A stretch of DNA of 64,000 nt from Protopterus annectens (taxonomy: Eukaryota; Chordata; Ceratodontiformes; Protopteridae). The DNA lies in assembly GCF_019279795.1 (NCBI RefSeq), contig NC_056735.1:1935461418-1935525417 (forward strand), written 5' to 3'. Positions 57,174 through 64,000 of this stretch are shown here, piece by piece. Made by a program: the position numbers and the translations under genes. Position 1 is the first letter of the stretch; each line of letters starts with the position of its first letter. Below the pieces are notes generated by a model that saw nothing but the letters and a program-made list of their open reading frames with translations, made no database searches and had not been told where the DNA came from.

Positions 57174-59024
57174 ATGTGGCTCCAGATCACCCAAGATTCT
57201 TGGGTTCTGTCAGTCATTCGTCAAGGGTACTTCATGGTCTGGATTTCTCACTCTCCTTTTATGGGAATTCTTAAGCTTCCTTGGGAACAGCTTCCTTTTT
57301 TCCCAGAGGTTCTTCTGGACCTCTTTTCTCAGTGTATTATTCAAGAAGTGCCTGTGTCCCACAGGAGAAAAGGCTTTTTTATTCAAGAATATGTCTAGTG
57401 TCGTGAAAAGAAGGTACTTGGAGACCTATTCTAGACCTCTCCCATCTGAACACCTTTCTGAAGGTGCCTTCCTTTCAGATGTTGTCCCTTCAGTCCCTTT
57501 TTTCTCTCTTGCTCCATCAGGCCATTCTGATCTCTCTCTGGACCTCAAGGATGCTTATCTCCATATTCTGATCCATCCTTTTTTCAGGAGATGTTTGCAT
57601 TTCTCTGTTGCTTCCTGACATTTTCAGCTCTGTGCTTTGCCCTTTGGCATTTCTACTGCCCCAAGGGTGTTCATCAAATGCCTAGCTCCTGTGATTGCCT
57701 GTTTCAGGCTTCAAGGGATACAAATCCTTTCTTATTTGGATGACCTGCTGATTCAGGCGTCTTCTCCAGAGGTCCTTTTGCAAAGTCCTCCTTTGGCCAT
57801 TTCTCTTCTTCAGAGCCTGGGGTTCACAATAAACTTCAACATGCCTTCCCTGATGCCTTGGGTTCACAATAAACTTCAACATGCCTTCCCTGATGCCTTC
57901 TCAGGATCATGTCTTTCTGGGTTGCAGGTTTCAAACTGTGCCAATGAGGCATCCCTGCCTCCTCCAAAGGCACTAACTCTCATTTTTTTATTTCAAACTC
58001 TTCTTCCCCTGCCCTCCATTTCAGCCAGGGAGTTTATGGGAGCTCTAGGGTTCATGGCTTCCACCATTCTGATGCTTCCTCTGGCCAAACTCCACATGAG
58101 GAAGTTTCAGCGGTTTCTGAAGTCAGTGTGGTAGTGTGTGTAGTATGCACATCCTCTAAACAGTCCTGTTTCTCTTCTCCTGTGTCTCAAGAAAGGCCTT
58201 CTGTGGTGGATTCAGCAGTTTTCTCTGAATCAAGGAATCCCTTTTCAGCCCCTGCTTCCCTCTCAGGATCTGTTCAAAGACACTTCAGATGTGGAATGGG
58301 GAGAAACTTTTGGCTCCCTGAGAGTTCAGGGAGTGTGGTCGCCTCGTCAGCAGAAGGAGAATATCAACATCAAAGAGATGAGGGCTCTTATGCTGGCTCT
58401 TCAGGCCATTCATCCTCTCTTCTCTGCTGGGCCACTAAAGGTATTCATAGACAGTACCACAGTCCTGTGGTATACCAACAAACAGGGGGGTACGAGATCC
58501 GACTGTCTTTGCCGGCTGGCACTTCTGGTATGGGATCTCGCTATCCAATATCATATGACAATTCAGGCAGTTTACATTCCTTCAGATCAGAATGTTGTGG
58601 CAGACAATCTGAGCAGGTCCTTCACTCAATCCCATGAATGGATGCTTCACAGAGATGTGTTTCTGGACATTGTTCACCAGTGGGGTACTCCTCAAGTAGA
58701 TCTCTTTTCCTCCCCTCTGAACAAACAACTTCCTCTGTTTTGTACCAGAGTCCCAGGTCCTCTGGTATGGAAGGCAGACACCCTCTCATTTTCTTGGAAG
58801 GGGATGTTTCTTTATGCATTCTCTCCCCTACTTCTCATTCCGAGAGTCCTGTTCAAGATTCAATAGGATGCTCCCAAAATCTTGTTGGTGACTCCCTTTT
58901 GGCCACTACAGAACTGGTTCCCTTTACTTCTGCATCTAGCCAAGGGCAATCATCATAAGTTACCTCACAGGGTGGTTCTCCTCACACAAGATGGGGGGTC
59001 TATAATCCATCCCCACCTGTCCAC
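57174..59024 (+). pseudogene. DIRS reverse transcriptase-RNase H
   Basis: WLQITQDSWVLSVIRQGY opens the domain. IIQEVPV, LDLKDAYLHILIHP (57541-57580), LCALPFGISTAPRVFIK (57625-57680) and the catalytic YLDD (57733-57744) follow. A 40-bp tandem duplication (57820-57899) then shifts the frame; the downstream RNase H has VEWGETFGSL, GVWSPRQQKENINIKEMRAL and DSTTVLWYTNKQGGTRS (58280-58500). Other breaks: a stop near 57618 and one at 58864. The catalytic motif is intact. Confidence 0.85.
57820..57899 (+). repeat. 40-bp perfect tandem duplication in DIRS RT
   Basis: GGGTTCACAATAAACTTCAA and the next 20 bases are repeated exactly (57820-57859, 57860-57899). The length is not a multiple of three, so the RT frame is shifted. 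The normal reading resumes in the second copy as far as the FLG motif. Confidence 0.96.
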
Positions 59025-59039
59025 GCTTCAACTGACACT

Positions 59040-60100
59040 GTGGGTGATAGGGTTTTGATTCCTCATGGACACCTTTTTTCTGAGGATGTGCTGCAGGTCC
59101 TGCAGGAGGCTAGGAAACCTACTACTAGGAAATCCTACTTATCTAAATGGAAGAGGTTTTTTATTTGCTGTCTTTCTCATGACCTGGACCCACTTTCTGT
59201 GGAGGTTCTTTTGGTTCTTTCTTATTTGTGTGAATTGTTCAATGCTGGTTTGGGCTATTCTATTAAGGCCCGCTTATCAGATTTTTCTGCTTGTCTGCCT
59301 TTAACTCCTCCATTAGCTTGTAGATTTGAGGTTAAGCCTGTTCCTCCTCCCTGGGATCTTAATTTTGCTCTGAAAAAATTGACTTAGGCTCATTTTGAGC
59401 CTGCTGTTTCAGCTTCCTTGCAACATTGTTCTTGGAAGAAAGTTCTTTTGTTAAGCTCTTACTTCTGCATGATGGGTGTCTGAATCGCAACCCTTGTGGC
59501 TTGTCCACCTTTTTTGATATTTCATGAGGACAAGGTGTCCCTGTGTACTAATCCTTCTTTCATGCCCAAGGTGGTCAATGAGTTGTCACTTAATCAGTCC
59601 ATTAATTTGCCTACTTTTTTCCCTCTCTGCAATCTGACAGTAAGAGGGTGCTGCATACCTTAGATGTGCATAGGCAGCTCAGATTTTATTTGGATAAAAA
59701 TAAAGCTATCAGAAAGTCTGACTAGTTATTTGTTCTCTTTTATCCTAGGTCTTAAGGTTTGGCTGTTTCCAAGCAAACTATTTCCACTTGGATTTCAAAG
59801 GCTATTTCCTTTTGTTACACGTTTCATGGCGAGAGCCTTCCTTCTTCTATAAAGGCTCATTCCACTAGAGCTGTGGCTTCTTCTGGTGCTTTTTTCAGGG
59901 GCTTAGATGCTAATTCTATTCTTGAAGCTGCTACCTGGCCTTCTGTGCATACTTTTACCAAACATTACCAGTTGGATGGTATCATCAGAGCTAGCGGTGG
60001 TTTTGCTGCTGCCATTCTTCATGGCTTCTTGGAGGCTCTATTGCTTCCTCCTCCCAGGTTTCTTCTTGAGCTTTGGCACTCTCCATTTGTAAGGAATACT
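59040..60100 (+). pseudogene. DIRS tyrosine recombinase
   Basis: Integrates the circular DNA intermediate. N-terminal core-binding part TRKSYLSKWKRFFICCL in the frame 59040-59387. A stop at 59385 and frame changes follow. The C-terminal catalytic part is open from 59759: ISTWISKAI, AHSTRAVAS (H-x-x-R at 59858-59869), ATWPSVHTFTKHYQLD with the nucleophilic Tyr codon at 59966-59968. The first catalytic Arg lies in the broken middle and is not clear. Confidence 0.82.
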
Positions 60101-60187
60101 GCAGCGGTGAATGTAAGGGTTGAGTACAGTTGTGTAAAATCTTACCATAATGGTAGATGTCCTTGCCTTCATTGCTGCAGTATTCAC
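60083..60187. repeat. DIRS internal complementary region
   Basis: 60083-60119 is the exact complement of the left terminus 54933-54969. 60130-60187 is complementary to the right terminus 60430-60495. The junction between the two halves models the joined ends of the circular intermediate. Confidence 0.92.
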
Positions 60188-60279
60188 TCCCTCCCTCCAT
60201 CCCCCTGGTCTTTTTCCTTTCTTGGCTGTGCAGATTCTCCTGGGTTTTCCTTGGACTGCTGTTCCTACTGGGGAAATCT

Positions 60280-60495
60280 GTTCTGAGGATGGTACACCTG
60301 AACGTGGTCACCTTTATGCCCTACCTTATGCAAGGAGTGCACAGGTGACTTTCAGCATACCTTAAAGCAATGGTAGACTTTTGTAAACTGGACGGATGGA
60401 GGGCTTCCCACCAGGAAATCCCCATTCATAAGGAATACTGCAGCGGTGAAGGCAAGGACATCTACGGTTATGGTAAGATTTTACAGAACTGTACT
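60280..60495. repeat. DIRS right inverted terminal repeat
   Basis: Complement of the left repeat, extended by about 35 bases (TACGGTTATGGTAAGATTTT) that occur only here and in the internal complementary region. Confidence 0.9.
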
Positions 60496-61484
60496 GTACT
60501 AGTTGTACATTTTACTCATAGCCACAAGATTTAATTTATTTAGTTTGGCAGACCATGTCTTATTTGTAGTTGCATATAATAAACTGAATTATTTTTTATA
60601 AAGACCAGTCAAAAGCATTAATTTTCTGTAACTGTCAATTGCAGCAAGCATTTTTCGCAACCAGTTATTATAGCCAAAGTCCTCTTACCAATCACTACCA
60701 ACACAAATAAAAAAAAAAATAGAGTGAAAGATAGAGTTAGGTGGAGACCTGTTTTGTGTGCATTTGTCAATACCCTGTGCATAGATCCTTGTGCCAGGAA
60801 TACCACATTGGAGCTGTTACTACAGATCATAATACTTACCTAAGCCAAGTCAATTGCTTCCCCAAAGACAGCATTATCATTAAAACAGCTGACCTGTGAG
60901 AAAGTACTCAGAATGGATCTAAGCATGTCTGAGCGGTATGCCTACCAGAAGAGTTAAGACTGAGTTGACTAGAACACAATCTTGCCAGTCCACTTAACTA
61001 GGGAAGCACTGAGAGACTTTGTAAGGAGATTGATTATTATGACTATTACAGCATGATAATGCTTTACTTTCCACAACTGGCATTTCCTCAGAGACACAAG
61101 CTGAAAAGTTTTATGGCTGGACATTTTTTCATAGGAAAGTAGCAAGGTCACAGTTACTTAACATAAAGTACACTATTAACTTATGCTTAGATCCAAACTG
61201 TCAACATAAGAAAAATATGTATAAATGATATCAAGTGACAAATTCAAAATGTCTTTACCTTCTGTTTTAGGAAAATTGATATGTCAAAGTGGCCCTAATG
61301 ATTTTATAAGTTTTTGCTGTGCTAGGAAAAAGTCTAGTATGCCATTAAACCATGTGTATATCAAAGCAACTAAGACGTAGTAGAACTTAAATCAAATGTT
61401 GCAGCAAACAAAATGGAGCAGCTGTATGCACTCCTTGTTTTAAATGTGGAAAAATGGTTCACGTAGGTAGATTTTGGGGTCTAT
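60496..61484. other. No gene recognised
   Basis: AT-rich, no domain-bearing frame, no clear repeat. Confidence 0.4.
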
Positions 61485-61546
61485 ATAGCGAAAGGCCGCA
61501 TAAGTTTTTCCCATAGGGGAAATTCATTTATGTGGCCGTTCGCTAT
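61485..61546. repeat. 62-nt nested palindrome
   Basis: Outer 19-base arms ATAGCGAAAGGCCGCATAA and TTATGTGGCCGTTCGCTAT (17 of 19 complementary), with an inner TTTCCC/GGGAAA stem around 61507-61522. It may be a minimal foldback element or a structured terminus of the adjacent Penelope insertion. Confidence 0.85.
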
Positions 61547-62219
61547 TTTTAGTTTTCATACATTATATGTCGACTTTTATGTAGTTGTCACAAAGAATAA
61601 GGAGAAAAAAAGCTCCTGAGTTCTACTAGTTCCAACTGCTGCAGTAAAATTCCTTTTATTTAAAACTATTCAACAAATAAAATAGTTACATCTAGTACTC
61701 CTAGATTTCATCAGAACATTAATTTGATGTATCCTGTCTATTAAATAGTCAGTTTACCGCCAAAATGCTAAAAATTAGCTTAATTGATCATTCTTAAAGC
61801 TCTAAATACATTTTAAAACCTTGTTGTTATTACACTGCATAAAAACCATACAAAAGCTATGTAGGTAATATATACTATTCTAGATACATAGCAATAATTT
61901 ATGGACAATAATTTATACACTAATATCATGTTTTTTTGTGCTCTTGTACAAGTGAAAAATGAAAGTCTAAAAACCATAAACAAATAGGTGTTTCATATAT
62001 AGGCATCCATTTTCATTGTATAATTGTACCTAACCTATCTAGTATGAATGACATCATGTTCTTAACAAAGGCTTAGTGGGTATGACCTCATTTAACCCAG
62101 GAAATGTAGCAGCTGCTAGTCGCAACTGCCACTTAATTTCCTTTTCTCCCACTATGGCCTTTATATTGCCTCCTCTAGGATTGGGGCTGACCACCTCCAA
62201 TATTCCAAACTTAAAGTTG

Positions 62220-63194
62220 GCATTTCAATCAAGGATACATCGTAAGGAAACGTATAGTAATAGCTACTTGCATTTCTCCAGTGCCCACACATACAAAGTA
62301 AAATACAATATAGTGAAAGGGCAAATGATCAGGGCTGCAAGGATGACATCAGTTAAGAGCAACGTGTTGAAGGAGATAAGTTTCATGGTGACCCTGTTTG
62401 GTGAAAAGGGATATCCAGAAAGGATGTTAAAAGATTTAGCTCAGTATATCACACAGGAATGGGGCAATAAATACTACCCGTTGATAGGCAAAGGTATACC
62501 CAATAAAAGGACAAATGACATAAATGATGTTTCAGGTTACAATAGATCATGCATTTTGAAATATGGGGATGAAACTCATAGTATTAAACAGTTAATATGT
62601 AAGCATTGGCACATATTAAGAAATGATGTAGCAGTGAAGGACAAAGTACCCATTGCACCGAACTTTGTATATAAGGCAGGTAACAGCCTTCAGAGACTTA
62701 TCCAAATAAAACAGAATTCCAGCAAAACGGGTCCATACATTAATAGGGGCACTACGAGGTGTGGATGCTGTAATTACTGTAAATATATTTTTGAAGGTAA
62801 ATCAATAACTTTAAAGGATAAAAACAGAACCAAGATTTATTTTAAGAAGGGGAATTGTCTCAGTAGGCATGTTATATATTTGGCCATTTGTGACACTTGT
62901 GAGAATTATTATGTTGGCATGACTGATAGATATCTGAAAAACAGGATATATGACCACTTATATTGCATAAAAAGGAAAGATGTTAATAATGCATTATCTA
63001 GGCATATAATAAGTAATGAATTGTGCAACAACTTTAAGTTTGGAATATTGGAGGTGGTCAGCCCCAATCCTAGAGGAGGCAATATAAAGGCCATAGTGGG
63101 CGAAAAGGAAATTAAGTGGCAGTTGCGACTAGCAGCTGCTACATTTCCTGGGTTAAATGAGGTCATACCCACTAAGCCTTTGTTAAGAACATGA
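62220..63194 (+). CDS. Penelope post-RT region and GIY-YIG endonuclease, open frame
   Basis: Uninterrupted reading from the junction to a stop at 63192-63194. Post-RT region (KGQMIRAARMTSVKSNVLKE, LFGEKGYPERMLKDL, PNFVYKAGNSLQRLI), a Cys cluster CGCCNYC (62763-62783) likely binding zinc, GIY-YIG block VIYLAICDTCENYYVGMTDR with L-K-NRIYDHL (62870-62960), and a NALSRH motif. The reverse transcriptase itself is absent (5' truncation). An upstream Met at 62076 lies in the inverted arm and is not the native start. Absence of stops over 325 codons suggests a recent insertion. Confidence 0.85.
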   Translation, partial: AFQSRIHRKETYSNSYLHFSSAHTYKVKYNIVKGQMIRAARMTSVKSNVLKEISFMVTLFGEKGYPERMLKDLAQYITQEWGNKYYPLIGKGIPNKRTNDINDVSGYNRSCILKYGDETHSIKQLICKHWHILRNDVAVKDKVPIAPNFVYKAGNSLQRLIQIKQNSSKTGPYINRGTTRCGCCNYCKYIFEGKSITLKDKNRTKIYFKKGNCLSRHVIYLAICDTCENYYVGMTDRYLKNRIYDHLYCIKRKDVNNALSRHIISNELCNNFKFGILEVVSPNPRGGNIKAIVGEKEIKWQLRLAAATFPGLNEVIPTKPLLRT

Positions 63195-63537
63195 TGTCAT
63201 TCATACTAGATAGGTTAGGTACAATTATACAATGAAAATGGATGCCTATATATGAAACACCTATTTGTTTATGGTTTTTAGACTTTCATTTTTCACTTGT
63301 ACAAGAGCACAAAAAAACATGATATTAGTGTATAAATTATTGTCCATAAATTATTGCTATGTATCTAGAATAGTATATATTACCTACATAGCTTTTTGTA
63401 TGGTTTTTATGCAGTGTAATAATAACAAGGTTTTAAAATGTATTTAGAGCTTTAAGAATGATCAATTAAGCTAATTTTTTAGCATTTTTGGCGGGTAAAC
63501 TGACTATTTAATAGACAGGATACATCAAATTAATGTT

Positions 63538-63566
63538 CTGATGAAATCTAGGAGTACTAGATGAAA
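63538..63566 (+). ncRNA. Hammerhead-like core, PLE4
   Basis: CTGATGA (the exact hammerhead consensus box), A, perfect 6-bp stem ATCTAG/CTAGAT with loop GAGTA, then GAAA and GCGC. The best match in the window. The inverted copy near 61710 has lost the GAAA segment. The extra A before the stem and unverified helices I and III limit the claim. Confidence 0.42.
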
Positions 63567-63789
63567 GCGCTTAACTATTTTATTTGTTGAATAGTTTTTA
63601 AATAAAAGGAATTTTACTGCAGCAGTTCGTGGCTTCTGATTTACTGTGCTGTGTCGAGCAAGTATTTGGTGGAACTAGTAGAACTCAGGAGCTTTTTTTC
63701 TCCTTATTCTTTGTGACAGTTGACGATGGACTCGCTGCAGGACTTATCAGGTTGTGAAAACCCCATAACCCGACAAGTTGTACTCAGAG

Positions 63790-64000
63790 ATGGCTATTAT
63801 CAAAGGGCTCTTGGAGTTGCTCACTCCCAAAACAGGTGCTTTTACAGCACCAAACCCGCCTTCTAATTCAGCATCACATCCGCCTTCTATTACGGAAGCC
63901 CTTGGGCTGTCTCATTCCTTCATGTGGAGATACCAAATGGGCAACGTAGAAGTTCTTCTCCTATTCCGTTCACCTGTCCCGAGGAAGGCGAGGAAAGCGT
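63790..64000 (+). CDS. Open frame running off the window, possibly a second Penelope unit
   Basis: From ATG at 63790 the frame stays open for 70 codons to the window edge (MAIIKGLLELLTPKTG, NPPSNSASHPPSITEALGLS, RKARKA). It starts 73 bases after the PLE4 terminal repeat, where a tandem downstream unit would begin its ORF. Another frame starts at 63726 and stops after 43 codons. No family motif is visible yet, so it could also be unrelated flank. Confidence 0.25.
   Translation, partial: MAIIKGLLELLTPKTGAFTAPNPPSNSASHPPSITEALGLSHSFMWRYQMGNVEVLLLFRSPVPRKARKA

Larger units (their letters stand above)
54933..60495 (+). mobile_element. DIRS-type tyrosine-recombinase retrotransposon, complete but mutated
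   Basis: About 5.56 kb. Inverted terminal repeats (54933-55108 and 60280-60495), gag, RT-RNase H and tyrosine recombinase in the plus strand, and an internal complementary region at 60083-60187 that is complementary to the extreme left end and then to the extreme right end. This architecture, which permits a circular DNA intermediate without target duplication, is diagnostic of DIRS elements. All three genes carry stops or frameshifts. Confidence 0.93.
61586..63717 (+). mobile_element. Penelope-like element PLE4 with inverted tail copy
   Basis: A different Penelope lineage from PLE1/2. The right part (62220-63717, plus) has coding sequence, 3' region and terminal repeat. The left part (61586-62219) is an inverted copy of 63029-63717, joined abruptly at 62219/62220. 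The left arm lacks about 46 bases (near 61645) and the AAAGCGCT of the structured motif. Such a 5'-truncated copy with an inverted fragment at its 5' side is characteristic of Penelope insertions. Confidence 0.9.

Noticed and set aside
62076-62219. Apparent N-terminus of a 372-codon Penelope protein
   Set aside because: This part is the antisense of the element's own tail in the inverted arm; the real coding sequence begins at 62220.
62909-63172. Minus-strand 87-codon frame in PLE4
   Set aside because: Shadow of the GIY-YIG coding sequence, repeated at 62076 because of the inverted copy.
1-64000. Host protein-coding gene
   Set aside because: Every long frame with recognisable domains belongs to a transposable element; the remaining frames are short and without splice or domain support.

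Overview
The window looks like intergenic DNA from a large, repeat-dense vertebrate genome. I find no convincing host exon, rRNA, tRNA or other host RNA gene. Nearly everything recognisable is transposon-derived: CR1-like and L2-like LINEs, Penelope-like elements (PLEs), a DIRS element, a Ty3/Gypsy element, tRNA-derived SINEs, short inverted-repeat DNA transposons, decayed Myb/SANT genes of DNA-transposon type, and many (CA)n and (TA)n microsatellites. CR1 plus L2 plus DIRS plus Penelope, with a fish-type tRNA SINE, suggests a lungfish or another early-branching or giant-genome vertebrate such as a salamander or caecilian. That assignment is inference; nothing here fixes the species.

Layout. 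1-2061: 3' half of a CR1-like LINE (+). 2.1-10.2 kb: region with two decayed Myb/SANT-domain genes on the minus strand (4970-2913 and 9433-8983), diverged tandem repeats and two opposed tRNA-like SINEs. 10.5-22 kb: microsatellites, SINEs and unrecognised AT-rich DNA. 22.07-22.40 kb: a MITE. 22.77-22.99 kb: a Penelope terminal fragment. 23.7-27.2 kb: a decayed Ty3/Gypsy element whose reverse transcriptase contains an 11-unit, 51-bp minisatellite. 27.2-35.3 kb: a minus-strand LINE split by a near full-length CR1 (29.05-33.53 kb), a MITE and two SINEs; the CR1 itself carries a 296-bp MITE with 8-bp target duplications. 35.5-37.6 kb: a second Gypsy fragment and an L2-like LINE carrying a SINE. 38.1-39.9 kb: a third CR1 copy (-). 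41.4-43.3 kb: a Penelope remnant. 44.5-52.4 kb: two closely related Penelope elements arranged head to head; the first contains a 701-bp insertion made almost wholly of palindromes. 54.93-60.50 kb: a complete but mutated DIRS element with inverted terminal repeats and an internal complementary region. 61.6-63.7 kb: another Penelope lineage, a 5'-truncated copy joined to an inverted piece of its own tail, followed by an open frame running off the window.

The elements form an insertion chronology rather than a working gene set. Several pairs look functionally linked by sequence: one SINE shares its 3' tail with the CR1 LINE and another with the L2-like LINE, which suggests tail borrowing for mobilisation. 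All Penelope termini carry a conserved structured motif resembling a hammerhead ribozyme core. The longest open frames are the 306-codon N-terminal Penelope ORF (48953-48033) and the GIY-YIG-containing ORF at 62220-63194; most others are broken by stops or frameshifts. The most unusual objects are the palindrome-built insertion at 44838-45538 and the reverse-transcriptase minisatellite at 25935-26495.
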